A stretch of 64,000 nucleotides of DNA, from the NCBI RefSeq assembly GCF_004664715.2, contig NC_051071.1, positions 9,415,648 to 9,479,647 on the forward strand. The letters run 5' to 3'. Below, piece after piece: positions 49,208 to 60,951 of the stretch. The stretch is from Peromyscus leucopus (Eukaryota > Chordata > Mammalia > Rodentia > Cricetidae). Position 1 is the stretch's first letter. Each line of letters begins with the position of its first letter. A program made the translations under genes and the position numbers. A model generated the notes under the pieces. That model worked only from the letters and a program-made list of their open reading frames with translations, searched no databases and was not told where the DNA came from.

Positions 49208-49248
49208 AATAAACAAAGCAATTTCTTTTATTAAAAAAAAAAAAAAAA
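49208..49248 (+). other. AATAAA followed by A16: possible retrocopy 3' end
   Basis: AATAAA at 49208-49213, then 19 bases, then a run of 16 A from about 49232. This is the arrangement left by reverse transcription of a polyadenylated RNA. I could not identify the parent transcript or target duplications. A genomic poly(A) site beside an A tract is the alternative. Confidence 0.4.
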
Positions 49249-49364
49249 CACTGAGCATAAGAAAGGCTGGTGATGAGAATGTTCAACCACTGTGAAATCT
49301 CTCCTATCCTAGGAAAATTTCAGGTGGGGTCCTGAATGGGAAGCTGCAGAGTAGAAGTCACCAA

Positions 49365-49475
49365 GCCCTGGAAGCAGAACAGCCAGAGTTGAGTCCTGGC
49401 TCTTGCACACCTGAGAAAAATCCCCTCACTGCTTGTGTGGGCTTCAGTCTAGTAAACATAGAGACAGAAGACCTG
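49365..49475 (+). mobile_element. Possible MIR relic
   Basis: 'gagttgagtcctggctcttg' then 'aaaaatcccctcactgctt' and 'gggcttcagtctagtaaaca' resemble the MIR 5' and core parts. Weak. Confidence 0.45.
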
Positions 49476-50872
49476 CTTCCCTTCCTCTCAGTTCTGCTGA
49501 GTATTTCATAATTGTCTGTTGCTGTTGTTTAATCCTTGAAGTGCTTTTAACATGCTGGATTACATGATGAGGGCTAGCTCAGCTTCGGATAGAGTAGGAA
49601 CTAAGCAAACATTTCCTAAGGTGAATGAACCCCCTCTTCTGTTTTATAATGAGGAAAGATGGGATGGTTTTCATCCCTTGAGATGACTCAAGCCCTGCCT
49701 ACAAATTCCCTGGATGACTGGGGGCAGGCTTTCTTAGTGAGGATGACTAAAAACCTAGACAAAAACTGCACTGGTCCCCATCTGTCTTAGAGAGAGCATT
49801 TTATTCTATGTCAAGGCATGGCTGACACAGAAGTTCACAGATCCAGCCACTGTGTCGTGGAGGTACGAATGTAAAAGAATGAAAGTAATGTTTAATTTTC
49901 ATCTCCTACCTATACTACAGAAAAAACAAAACAGCAATGTGACTTCCAGTAATCTGTCTAAATTAATTTTGTTATGATGAGAGGAAGGCCTGTTAATCCC
50001 CACCTAGTAATCTGTGACCCCTTTTCACAGAGTATCTAGAGGGAATAGAGCTGTGAGGAACTTTGGAAATTCTGTCATCCAGAAGAGGAGCCCAAGGACC
50101 ACATGGCCCTCAGATTCTGCAAAACCACAGCAGTCACCTGGAAAGACACAGGAAAGTTCCCTTCTGCAGGCTCTAAGAAGCCCCCTGTGACCGAGGAGCA
50201 GGAGATCTTTCAGAATCAATGGGTCAGAACTCATCTACCAAAACTGCTGTGTTTTATGCTAAGACTGTATTTGACAAACAGTTCTCTGCTATGTTTTCCT
50301 CTGGAGGAGGGGACCACAGGCAAAACCATGTTTCCACAGTTCTGGTCTCCTCACTTTTCAATGGGGTCATCCATTGAACTTTTCCAACAGCAAGTGAGCG
50401 AGTGCCCTGAACCCTGCTCCACAGAGAGCACACAAGCAGCCCCAGAGCAGATAAGGCAGTTCTCTGGTCAGTTGAGAACAGGCCATGTGCTGCTTTCTGG
50501 GTGGCAGTTGGCTTTGGTGAGATATCAGGGGCAAACAGAGGGAGGAAGCGTTGGTGGTAATAGTGGCTGCTAGACGTTCAGAAAGTGGAGTTTGTTCTGC
50601 TCTCCTTTGGAAAGACCCCAATGCTGTATAAGCAGGTGGTAGCCATGGTGTCCTGTGGTCTTATGCATTCACTTGTAGACTTGGCTCCCCAAAACCAATA
50701 GGAAGATGGATTAAAACTCCACTCCAGCCACAGCTTGTTCACAAGAACCTCATATCTGAAAGGAAGTCATGTGTCTCCAATTAAAAAGATAAAACTGCAT
50801 GGTTCCCTAAATAAGAACTCATTACTGCCTACTACTGGCTGTTTACTTTTCTTTCTCCTTGAGAATGGACTT
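49476..50872. other. Repeat-poor sequence, no gene supported
   Basis: Contains the 156-codon plus-strand frame 50103-50573, the longest frame of the 47-54 kb region. Its translation has no recognisable motif, signal or repeat, and a second frame of 84 codons overlaps it on the other strand. I do not call it a gene. Confidence 0.45.
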
Positions 50873-50955
50873 TGTGTAGTCAAGGCCAACTTCTAACTCC
50901 TTCCTGCCTCAGTTTCCAAAGTTCTAGAATTATGGGTGTATGCCACCACACTTTT
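50873..50955 (-). mobile_element. B1/B4-derived SINE fragment
   Basis: 'gtcaaggccaacttctaact', 'ccttcctgcctcagtttcca', 'agttctagaattatgggtgt', 'atgccaccacac' correspond to the antisense 7SL-like part of B1 or B4. Old and truncated. Confidence 0.65.
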
Positions 50956-52044
50956 CTCACTATTGATTTTGAAAATTAAATAGTGCTCCCTTGAGCACTT
51001 AGACCATTTGCCAATACCTAGATGAGTAAGAAAATAGCTAATCATAGTTTTGAATATGGAATGGTGGTCAATAATGAAGATGCAATCCATTCCTCCTACA
51101 GCCTGCTTCCTCTGCCTCTTGACAGCTCTAGGACACAGCCTCACTGTTTAGCATATTTAGGCGATGTTCCTGGAGTGAGGACATTGTGATCATCAAAATA
51201 TGAAAACTGAAGAGTATTTAGATGTTGAACAAATATTCTACTGTTTTAAGTGTACTATTTGAAGAAGGTCCATGTTCCTAAGGAGAAGCTAGCCCAGCAT
51301 AGGAGAGCTAAGCCCAGCCCAGGATTCTTTTGAGTGTGCTGGCTTTACAGCCCATTATTTCCTCTTACTGACGGTTGCAGGACTCACCTTACTTCTCAGG
51401 AAACGTTATATTTACAGCTCTCCATCTGCCTTGCTATAGACATCTGCTTAACATGATTTTCCCATTTGAAATTGGATGGACAAGAACTGCATGCCTAGTA
51501 CCATCTTGAATGAAATCCTTGTCAGCATGGAGGATGGCAGGATCAACCTCTGGTGTGAAGGAGGAAGTAGAGTGTTTGGGAAGATTTGTGAAACTGAGAA
51601 CGTGTCCATGAATTTGATCTAGTCACAGAATAAACAGTGCATTCTCATGACAAACAGTTCTCTGTCTGGTTTCCTCTGAATCAGAGGCAAAGCCACCATG
51701 TTTCCACATTCTGACCTCTTCACCCAGGGGACTTGTAGGAAGTTGTGAGCAGGACAAGACCACCAGGAGAGGTGCAGTAGAGAGGACAGAGCCTGGCAAA
51801 ATCAGTTGTGTTCACCCTCTTAGCCTCATCCTGAGTGAGCACAGGATCTGCCGTTCACTGATCTGCTGTTAAAAGTGCTTCGTCTCCCCTGTCTTGACTG
51901 TTTACTGCCAACATGCCTCTCCTCCCTCCCGCTCGTCTCCCCACATTGGAAAGGTGTAAAAGAGGTACCATATGTGGACTCTCTCTGCTGACATGTTTCT
52001 GAAAGACCTTGTCAACTGGTACTAATTGTTGTGACTGCATACTT
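50956..52044. other. Repeat-poor sequence, no gene supported
   Basis: Includes 51650-51725, which resembles 50272-50355 (see findings). No gene or known repeat recognised. Confidence 0.4.
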
Positions 52045-52395
52045 TCATCCCATCCTGCATGCTGTTGCAGGCTTCTTTTTGCCTTTCACATTCTGGACAA
52101 TGTCACATTCCCATGTGGTTTCATTGACACCAACATGACTTCCACTCCTAGAACCTCTCATTTCACCATCACAACAACCTTCTAGTCCTTTGGCATCTAG
52201 CCCATGATTTGTAGAGCTCAGTGTGACTTTCACCAAAGGTACCCAGTACTCAGAAGCCATTCCCTCCAGCTCCAGCTCCAGCCCTTTCCTCCCACTAGGG
52301 CTGCAGAGCAGCAGGTGATCTCTGATGACATGCATGCTGTTGACCTGCACCTCAGAAGGGTACCAGACAGTGCTACAGCTTTCTACCTGCAACAA
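52045..52395 (-). other. 116-codon open frame of unknown nature
   Basis: The minus-strand frame is open for the full length, with another open frame antisense to it on the plus strand (52204-52539). I see no signal peptide, no membrane segment and no motif I recognise. The composition (Gly/Glu/Ser/Val with scattered Cys) is not decisive. There is no clear splice acceptor or Kozak support. It could be a piece of an old processed pseudogene or chance in a GC-richer stretch. Confidence 0.2.
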
Positions 52396-54595
52396 AGCCA
52401 GGGTGATCTGATGGACTCACGGGCGATATTAATACTGGAGGAGGGAAAGGAACGGGGAGGCTTTATGAAAGCAACTTCAGAACACTATCCAATTATTAGT
52501 ATGCTTTTTCATAATACCAACGGTTTCACATTTTATTGAGAGAGAGAATTTTTCCTAGCCCTCTTGGGAATGATTTTATTGAAAGCATCAGAACGAAGAA
52601 GATGGCTGCATCATTTCAGCAGTGCCAGGGGTCAGAATCTTTGACTGGTTTGGTGTAATGCGCACATATAAAATTTCACTCAGTGCTTATTCATTGCCTT
52701 TTATTTAATATATAATCTTGCGAGATCCACTTTTGTTTCTTTACATTTCTGCTTGCCTGTATTAACTTATTCTATTGGCTGCCTTAATATGTATATATTA
52801 AATTATATATATATATATATGTATATATATATCTCCTTGGATCAAGAGGCTTTCTTTACTCTTGCTCTTTTAACGGGTAGGAATAGGCTGTCCCTCAGAC
52901 TGCATTTTACATTTGATAACCATTCACTTTAGAATGCTGTTATTCTCCCAGAAGTAAACACCTGCCCCTTTGCCCCTTCCACCTCTTCGTGTTCTTCCTC
53001 TGTGATCCACACCCACCCCACCCCTTTAAAAACCATTCCTACTCCACAGCCAACTGAAAGCCCTCTAAAATGTGATAGATTTTCTTAAGTTGAATTATTG
53101 AAAATTCACAAAACTCAAGCCCAAGGGGATGTGATGTTAAGATCATGATGACTCAAAGTAGAATCCAACCCACCAGCTTCTGATCAAGGGTGAAGGGACC
53201 CAAAATGATGAGCACTAAGGCCAGTTGTATTTGTGAAGGTCCAATAACTTCCTAAACATGAGACTCCTCGGTAAAGGTAGATTGGAGAACAGCAGGTTCT
53301 AGGCTGAGGTGATCGCCTCGTCTGCCTTCCCAGGGACAGACAATAACTGAATCGTAGGAAAGACTGAGTGGGAGTTGGCAAATGTTTGAGTATCCTGTAA
53401 AGAGAGGGCATTGATTAAACAGTACAGAAAATTATCTCTCTCATCCAAAGAGGTCTGAATGGTGTCAACTAGGGCTTCTGCCGTAAGTCTACTGAGTCAT
53501 CAAAGATCCAGGTGCTTCTGTGAGAGCCGAGCTGTGACCCCCTGTGTCTGCCTGCCTGTGCTGTGGCCAGTGCTTAGGATCTAAGCTCCTCCAGGAAACC
53601 TGTCAAGGAAGCACTATTCTACCTTTCCAACTTAGGTCTCTTAGGGGAAAATATGGTTACATGACCACACGGAGCTACAAAGGCAAGCGGGGAAGCAGCA
53701 TTTTAGCCGTTTAATATTGAGGCTTCTGTGCTTTGGGATTTTTATTTCTAAACAAAGGTAGGAAACACACTGAGAGGATCCGGAAGGCTCTGCCAAGATT
53801 GACTATGAAAAGGGTTATTTTTATAATTTAAGTCTAATTGTGATTCCAAATTCCTTATCACTTATAAAATAAAGGCCAGTATAATAGTCATGGCATATAA
53901 GCAGCATGACCATAAAATTTATCATATGAACTGGGCTATCTTTGAGAATAAACAGGACCACTATTAATAATATGCCGTGACGAAAGGAGCCTGCCGACTG
54001 TCTGAGAAGGCTGTATGTGCGAACCAAGCCACACTCACCCTTTGGATCTCGTCATTTTCTACTTACACTTTATTCTGTATCTATAAAATTTTCCCTAAAC
54101 ACAGCATCATTCTCTACGTGTCTTCACTTTTGTGGGAATACCCACACTAGCCTTGCCCTTGGTCTTTCCTATTCTCTACCCAAGCTAAGCGAGCGTTCTC
54201 AGGTGCTTTCCCTGGCAGGCTGTCTTCATTCATAGAGAACTAACCACTTTTTCACATACTCTTATTCATTAAAGATGATTTGCCTACGAATTTACATTAG
54301 TGTCAAGATAAACCAAGTTGCCATCTTTATAATTGTTTCTGACTGCATCCACTTTATAATCAATTCCAACCACAAGGAAGGCATGCTCACTGTGGTTAGT
54401 TGTGAGTTAGTGTACTCACCATCTAGCCTGTGACTATACAACAGAAATATCTAAACTTCAAATCCCACCAAGAGCAGAAGAGCCACATGCAAGTTGTCTC
54501 CATACATCACAGTACAAATCAGTTCACAGGTCTCTCTTGACTTCAGATGTTAGTGAAAAATAATCTTTTCATGTTCATAGAAGTGGGAAAATGGC
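52396..54595. other. Unassigned sequence with an AT microsatellite
   Basis: (AT)n at 52804-52832. Nothing else recognised. Frames at 53184-53411, 53821-54027 and 54017-54235 are unsupported. Confidence 0.4.
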
Positions 54596-54597
54596 AT

Positions 54598-54800
54598 TAA
54601 CCTACTGTCTTAGCAACTGACAAATATTTTTCTGTAAGGGACAAGACAGCAAATATTTAAATGTTTGCAGGCCACAAAGTCTCTGTTACAAACGTTCAGT
54701 TCTTCCATCATAGCAAAAAGGCTGCTTAGAAAATACAGAAGCCAATGATCACAGCTACATTTCAGTAAAACTTTGTTTGCACAAATGGTTGGTAGATGGT
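54598..54800 (+). mobile_element. hAT/Charlie-type DNA transposon relic
   Basis: Ordered match to a common mammalian non-autonomous hAT repeat: 'tttttctgtaagggacaaga', 'gcaaatatttaaatgtttgc', 'aggccacaaagtctctgtta', 'cagttcttccatcatagc', 'aaggctgcttagaaaat', then 'ttcagtaaaactttgtttgc' and 'acaaatggttggtag'. Ends not resolved. Subfamily not named. Confidence 0.65.
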
Positions 54801-55768
54801 ATTTCACTCCTATTTCTTAGTAAAGATATCCATGTTGTATTAGGTGTTTCAAGGTACTTTCTTGATTTGTTTGAAATATATCAGAAGCAAAGGAAATGAC
54901 TCATTTTTTCATACATTAAAAAAAGTAAATTTCCATTCACCTAAATCTTCGCACATGTAGGCTTCTATCACAAAATTCTAAAGAGTAGATGGCAAAGCAA
55001 CACAGTTGAGTTACTCACAGTTCTGCAGGCTGGGACAACATCTGGGTGTAGGCTGATGCACATGAAGGCCTACTTCTTAGCTCTCAGGTGGCAGGTTTGA
55101 CACTGTAGAGGGGACCAAAGTTCTCTGTGGCCTCTTTTTAAAAGCACTGGTCTCATTCATGAAAGCTCCAGTATCATGATTCAGAGTCACATTACAGATC
55201 GATGTCAACAAAAAAAATATTGGTCTATATAAATAGTTTACAGTGTTCAGTCCTGTACAATATTTTATAAGAAAAGGTAAAAACTTGAGCTTAGAAGATG
55301 ACAGCTGGATCGAGTGTGGAGAGAAGTGAAGCTCTCACAAGTACCAGTGTAACTGAGATGAACGACCATGTGACTCAAGGAGTGTAGCAACCTCAGTCAG
55401 AACCCAAGTGTCTGCACCCAAAGCAACATCTCCAGTGTGCCAAGGACCAGCATGTTGGAAGGAGACTAGGGTAAGCATTCTCTTCTCAACTCGGGGCATG
55501 CAAGCCAGTATGACAAGGCCTAGAATATAAATTATCATTGATCAAGGATGAAAGCTGGATAAGTTTTATACTGAAATTTAATATCCTGAAAAAAACAAGC
55601 AGACAAGAATTGGTAGGGAAGGAAACATTAAGGAGAATGGTGTGTTCAGAGAAACAGATACCATCACAAGTCCAGAAGATGTCTTGTCAATAACTGCAGA
55701 AAAGGCAGATACTTTAAATAAAATTACATCTTTACAGGCCATCTTTTAAAAAGTCTGAATTTGTTGTA
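54801..55768. other. Unassigned sequence
   Basis: About 1 kb with no gene or repeat recognised. Confidence 0.4.
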
Positions 55769-55770
55769 GG

Positions 55771-55776
55771 TCTCTC

Positions 55777-55810
<34 letters not shown>

Positions 55811-56040
55811 CCCCCTCTCTCTTTCTGCCTGTGTGTGTGTGTGTGTGTATGTGTGTGTGTGTGCTTGTGTGCGTGCCTGCGTGTGTGAGTGCATGCATGA
55901 CTCTATGTGTAGAATTCAAAGGACAACTTTTGGTCTCCCTTCTGTCCTTCTATAACACCAGTTCCAGAAATCCAGGCTATATCCTTGGCTTTACCATCTT
56001 ACTGGTTCCCCCAAGCCATCTTCTTAAGCACAACTTAAGT
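55771..56040 (-). mobile_element. B3A-type SINE with expanded CT/GT tail
   Basis: The body at 55890-56040 reads as antisense B3A: 'caaaggacaacttttggtct', 'ccttctataacaccagttcc', 'ttggctttaccatcttactg', ending near 'ccccaagccatctt'. To its left a CT tract (55771-55815) and a GT tract (55830-55890) form the expanded A/CA-rich 3' end. Diverged. Confidence 0.65.
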
Positions 56041-56765
56041 AAAACACAGATGAGGTTTCTTTGTGCATGAAGTTGAGAAGAAGATGGCTTCCAAGTGTTC
56101 TCCTGTTTGAGTAGACTGTCAGGGTAGATAAACTTGAAGTCTACTTAACTTAATGACCATAGGCAAGTTGGAGGCACTTGGTGGGAAAACATTGTAGGAA
56201 GCAGAGCCATTATAATTAAAGTTCACTGAAGTGTGCATTACTCTCCAGCAAGGCGACTAGTAGCAACAATGACAGTAATATACAAAACAGGCTATAATGT
56301 AAGAATGCTGGCCACATGGCTTTTAGTGGCTTCTCACTACAGAATCCAAAAGGCTGCTCAGAGCCAGATATATAATGGTTATTTGGCTCACAGGGTGTGA
56401 AAAATGGGCAAATGATACATATGTTTTTCAGAAAACAGTTCAGCTATGGCTATCATAGGCCAGCTGCATGGACCAGAGGAGGGTAAGATTGCGTGATCTG
56501 AAGATGGAAAGAAAAGAATGAGAATAAGGATAAAGGAGGAAAAGACCTTGAAATAAAGCAAGACTGGGCTCTGTTCCAAGCCTGCATTTATAACATTGGT
56601 TCCAAACAAGAGAACATGGCAACACAGTTTCAAACGGAACCTCTCACTGTCTAGCACTGTTATTCCAGCTGCTAAGACCTAAATGAAGTGTGGTAAAATT
56701 GCATTTCAGAGCCTCTACTTCAGACTACATTAATATCCCTTTTAAAGTATAAGGAGGAGATGCCA
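56041..56765. other. Unassigned sequence
   Basis: No gene or repeat recognised. Two nested minus-strand frames at 56388-56657 are unsupported. Confidence 0.4.
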
Positions 56766-56770
56766 TTCCT

Positions 56771-56779
56771 ACACACACA

Positions 56780-56830
<51 letters not shown>

Positions 56831-56831
56831 A
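56771..56831. repeat. (CA)n microsatellite
   Basis: About 60 bases of CA repeat with one ATA interruption. Read directly. Confidence 0.97.
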
Positions 56832-56889
56832 ATGATGATAATGAAGAAAGACACTTCTTTTCTTTTAATGTTTTGTAGTTACCACTATG

Positions 56890-57255
56890 AGGTAGTATGA
56901 ATGTAATTGTCCTCATAAGATCATAGGGAGTGGCACTATTAGGAGGTGTTGCTTTGTTGGAGTAGGTGTGACCTTGTTGGAGGAAGTGTGTCACTGTGGG
57001 GGTAGGTCTTAGAGTCTCCTTTGCTCAAGCTATGCCCAGTGTCTCAGAACACTTCTTGTTGCCTGTAGGTCAAGTTGGACTCTCAGCTCCATCTCCAGCA
57101 CCATGTCTGCCTGCATACTGCCTTGCTTCCTACCATGATGATAATGGACTAAACCTCTGAACTGTAAGTGAGCCTCCATTGAAGGTTTTCCTTTGTAGGA
57201 GTTACTGTTGTCATGGTGTCTCTTCATAGCAAAAGAAGTCCGAAGACACCTTGAA
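56890..57255 (+). mobile_element. MaLR LTR (MT/ORR1-type)
   Basis: 'gggagtggcactattaggag', 'gtgttgctttgttggagtag', 'ttgttggaggaagtgtgtca', 'ctctcagctccatctccagc', 'accatgatgataatggacta', 'aacctctgaactgtaag', 'gttgtcatggtgtctcttca'. It is of a different subtype from the LTR at 57686. The left end is diverged. No internal sequence confirmed. Confidence 0.78.
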
Positions 57256-57685
57256 AAGGCCATGGGACTTTTGAGGTGATCAGAGCATGTTTGGCAGAGT
57301 TAATGAGGAGATATGCTGAGCTGATGGCTGAGGGAGCTGCATGTGGCAGAACTGGACTATAGTAGGCTCTTGGCACTTATACCAAGTCTTGTTTTTTTTC
57401 TTCTCACTTTCTCCCTCCATTGACTTTTCCTCTGCTTTGCATATAATAACTGTGATCTTTCCAACTGTTGTAATTTTTTCTTTCCTTGGAATACAGTGAC
57501 ACCTGTATTATTGAGCCAGAAAAAATGTCTTGTGATGAGTAAAAAAACCTGCTCCCTGTACAGTGGCAAGTCATGCTTTGGGCTGGCCTTATGGAAACAA
57601 ATATCTTGTATATACTGTTTGCTTCAATCTTGTTTTCCAGTAGGTGGTTAAAGAGGGAATGTTGGGAGACTTTTAGGCATCCTTG
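57256..57685. other. Sequence between two MaLR LTRs, possibly MaLR internal
   Basis: 430 bases between two same-strand MaLR LTRs. It could be a remnant of MaLR internal sequence, but I see none of the blocks shared by the elements at 13.3 and 22.7 kb. Unassigned. Confidence 0.3.
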
Positions 57686-58044
57686 TGTTGGTTTTTGAAT
57701 AAGAATGGCCCCCTGTAGGCTCATATATTTGAATGCGTAGTCATCAGGGAGTGGCACTATTTGAGAATGATTAAGGAGCTATGACCTTGATGGAGGAAAC
57801 ATCACTGGGGGTGGGTGTTGAGGTTTCAAAAGCCCATACGAGGCCCAGTTCATTTTCTCTTTTGGCCATCAAAATAGATGTAGTTCTCAGCTACTACCCT
57901 AGTGCCACGAGTGCTTCCATTCTCCTGCCATGATGACGATGATTGACTAAAGCTCTGAAACTGTAAGCCAGCCCCAATTAAATGCTTTCCTTTATAAGAG
58001 TTGGTCAGATGTCTCTTCCCAGCACTACAATAATGAGTAAGACA
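57686..58044 (+). mobile_element. MT-type MaLR LTR
   Basis: Starts TGTTGGTTTTTGAATAAGAA, with 'gctcatatatttgaatgcgt', 'gggagtggcactatttgaga', 'gaggtttcaaaagcccatac', 'ctgccatgatgacgatgatt', 'gctctgaaactgtaagccag', 'ccaattaaatgctttccttt' (poly(A) signal ATTAAA), and ends at 'gtaagaca'. Well preserved, solo or 3' LTR. Confidence 0.88.
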
Positions 58045-58265
58045 CTTATGCTCTTCAGTTACACAAAGTTGTTGACTACATTTCTGGTCCCTCCAGAATA
58101 TATGTATATATCTGTGTGCATTAAACTCAGTTTGAAAGAAGAAAAAGTCAGTCTTACTTTAGAATTTCTTCTAAGCACGGGGGGTTGAAAAAAATGAGGA
58201 TCGAAGTAATATTGAGGACACAATTCCCTCTAGCTTAAAATCCTCTCCCAGTAAACACCCCACTG
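58045..58265. other. Unassigned spacer
   Basis: No repeat or gene recognised in 220 bases. Confidence 0.4.
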
Positions 58266-60950
58266 TACTGGAAGTTTTCCTGTGTCCCACCCAGCCCTGT
58301 GGTCCTGCAGCTGCTTATAAAATAATCACTCAGAGGCTTATATTAATTACCAACTATATGGCCTATGGCAAGTTTCTTGCTAGCTAGCTCTTTCATCTTA
58401 AATTAACCCATTTCTATTAATCTATGTATTGCTACATGTTCTGTGGCTTTACCTGCGTCCCATTACATGTCGCTCCTTGAAAAGTGGTTTGGCATCTCTT
58501 CCCACTCTCCTTCCTCCTCTCCTATCTCTCTTGGATTTTCCCACCTGCCTCTGTCCTGCCCTGCCATAGACTAAGTATTTATCAACCAATCAGAGCAACA
58601 CATATTCACAGCATACATTAAGACATCCCACAGCACTTCCCTTATTCTATATAATCAGAAAGGAAGGTTTTAGCTTGAATATAGTAGAGTTATATATAGC
58701 AAACATTTATCAAACAAGAATTACAGTTATAGTATCTAGTCTATTTGTATTTGGAAAAATTAAAGAAAACATTCTATCATCTATGCTATATTTGTGAATC
58801 AAAAATTTTATATCTAATCTATCTTTTATCACAACTAAGGAAAATTATAACTATCTATTCTTCAACTGCAACAAAGACCCCAGAAAGATATAATGATACC
58901 TAAGTAAATAGGAAGTGCATTGCAAGCTACTTCCATAATTCTAGAAATGACAGAGACATTTGACTGCCTGGACAGTCACCCAAAGCTCCTCTGTAACGTT
59001 GGGACATCTATCTTCAGCCTACAGGCCTAGAGTCTCTCGTACAGCTTTCAGTGAAGCAGGAAATTTTAAGAAGTGTTCCACCCATTCTGGCAAAGTTTGT
59101 CAGTTGCTTCTCCCTGTGTCCTGTAGAATGTCTGACAGTTTCTTCTGCAAAGCAAGAACCTGAAGTACCATTTCACCTTGCAAAGTTCAGTGGTCACCTT
59201 CCTATGGATCCTGCATGTCCAGTTTATACAGCAACCTGTCAAGCAGTCCAGCGCAAGGGCACTTTTTGCCCAGTGGCTAACCTTTGTCACAATGAAAGTA
59301 AACTCCATTAAAGGTTTCCTTCGATGCTCATTATTCTCTTTGAAGTAGATTGGTGCTGCCAGGAGCAGACATGTCTCACTGTCCAGAAAAGTTTAAGTTC
59401 TTGAAACATTTTATTTTATTTTATTTTTTAAGATTTATTTATTTATTATGTATACAGTGTTCTGTCTGCATATATCTCTGCAGGCCAGAAGAGAGCACCA
59501 GATCTCATTACAGATGGTTGCGAGCCACCATGTGGTTGCTGGGAATTGAACTCAGGACCCTTGGAAGAGCAAGCAGCGCTCTTAACCTCTGAGCCATCTC
59601 TCCAGCCCAAGTTCTTGAAACATTTTAAATGCCATATTCTGTAGGTCTTTGAAGTGTTTGAAGATTGCCTACTCAATTGAAATATATTTGCGTATACCTA
59701 GAAAACTTAACTAACATGACTATAAGTTTATCATAGATGACTAATTATTAATCTGTATTTCTTAATTATACATTATATTTTTAAATGAGTTGCATAAGCA
59801 TAATACCTTAAGAGTAGAAATATACATACAGTATAACAAAATTAACTTTAAATTTGTATCAATAAACTGAAATCTATATAAAGGTAAAATATTTTGAGAT
59901 TAACTGTTTTTGGATGAAAGTAGATTCAATAATCTACACTTTTATCCTATCATTTCTTTATCATACATTTCTACATCTTATCCCCCTTTCTTCTTTTAGA
60001 AAGAAATTAACCATGATTGATAACAATTTGTAACCAACCTCCTAAACAAAGACAAACCTCCATACTCCATTTTGGGGGAATGTGGGTGTAGTTTTTCAGG
60101 CTACTTCCATGATTGGGGGCACTGTTAATCTTATGGGGATTCTGAGAAAATTCATGATAATGGTTAGGTCCTGGGAACAACAGCTATAACCGTTGTTGAT
60201 AGGTGGAATTGAACTTGAGTCAATTGAGTCTGGAACATCAGTTAGTGCTCTTAACCACTGAGACACCTCTCTTCTCTACCATCTGTCAAGGTTCAGGAGG
60301 TCTTGCTTGACCAAATTTGATCCATCTTAACCTGGAACAAACCCACAGCCTTTTGCTTGCAGTGGAAACACAAGCAGAGCCTCTTTTTCAAAGCAATATA
60401 TCCTTAGACACAAATTTTGAAGTCAAGATATCTTTAAAATATACATGTTGGTTTAACTGAGTAGTGCCTACAATCAAATGTCTGTTTGCAGTTAAAAATC
60501 ACAAAGACAATATAATCTAGACTCTCTATGTAATTTCCATCTTTACATGGATTAACTTTTATATTATTTTTACTGTCTCTTTAAAGACTTTATTTTGAAA
60601 AACTATTTGTTTATATACTGGTATATGCTCATTTTCCTCTCTCTTCCACATGTACATACATTTTTATACACACTGTAAACTATTTAGAGTTTTATTCCAT
60701 CTGAATCTGTCTTATTAATCCTCCTCTGACCAGGAGAGATTTTAAACTGTTAAGCTGCATAGTGACTTTGGCTGTTGACTCTGCCCTGCTCAGCTTTCCA
60801 ACATGACAGAGGTAGGAGGTATGTTTACCACCAGCTCTGGGATCCATGTTCATCACTGAGTCTGGGAAGCAATGGGTCTATGCCTTCATCCAGCAGTGTG
60901 TAGCCCAGAACCCTTTTTTTTTCTGTACTAGCAAAAGCTAAATCAACCAT
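58266..60950 (-). mobile_element. Old non-autonomous ERVK-type element, 3' LTR plus internal region
   Basis: The 3' LTR is 58266-58637 (minus-strand start at 'tgctgtgggatgtctt'; 'attggttgataaata', 'gggttaatttaaga', 'ttaatataagcctctgagtg'). The internal region 58638-60950 shares its ends and many blocks with the younger element at 61.7-62.7 kb: 'aaggaaggttttagctt', 'gcagagcctctttttcaaag', 'caaattttgaagtcaaga', 'cttttatattatttttac', 'gtgtgtagcccagaaccc', 'tgtactagcaaaagctaaat'. No gag or pol frame is visible. The 5' LTR is missing, cut by the B1-containing LTR at 60952. Confidence 0.78.
59414..59608 (-). mobile_element. B3/B2-type SINE with perfect target duplication
   Basis: Antisense SINE: T-rich tail (59414-59450), 'ggccagaagagagcaccaga', 'tctcattacagatggttgcg', 'ggttgctgggaattgaactc', 'ctgagccatctctccagccc'. 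It is flanked by 'aagttcttgaaacatttta' on both sides (59395-59413 and 59609-59627), a perfect 19-bp target-site duplication. That and its low divergence mark it as the youngest SINE I can date here. Inserted into the ERV internal region. Confidence 0.95.
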
Positions 60951-60951
60951 G

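Noticed and set aside
50103..50573. 156-codon frame in the repeat-poor region
   Set aside because: No recognisable motif, an overlapping antisense frame, and no promoter, splice or poly(A) context.
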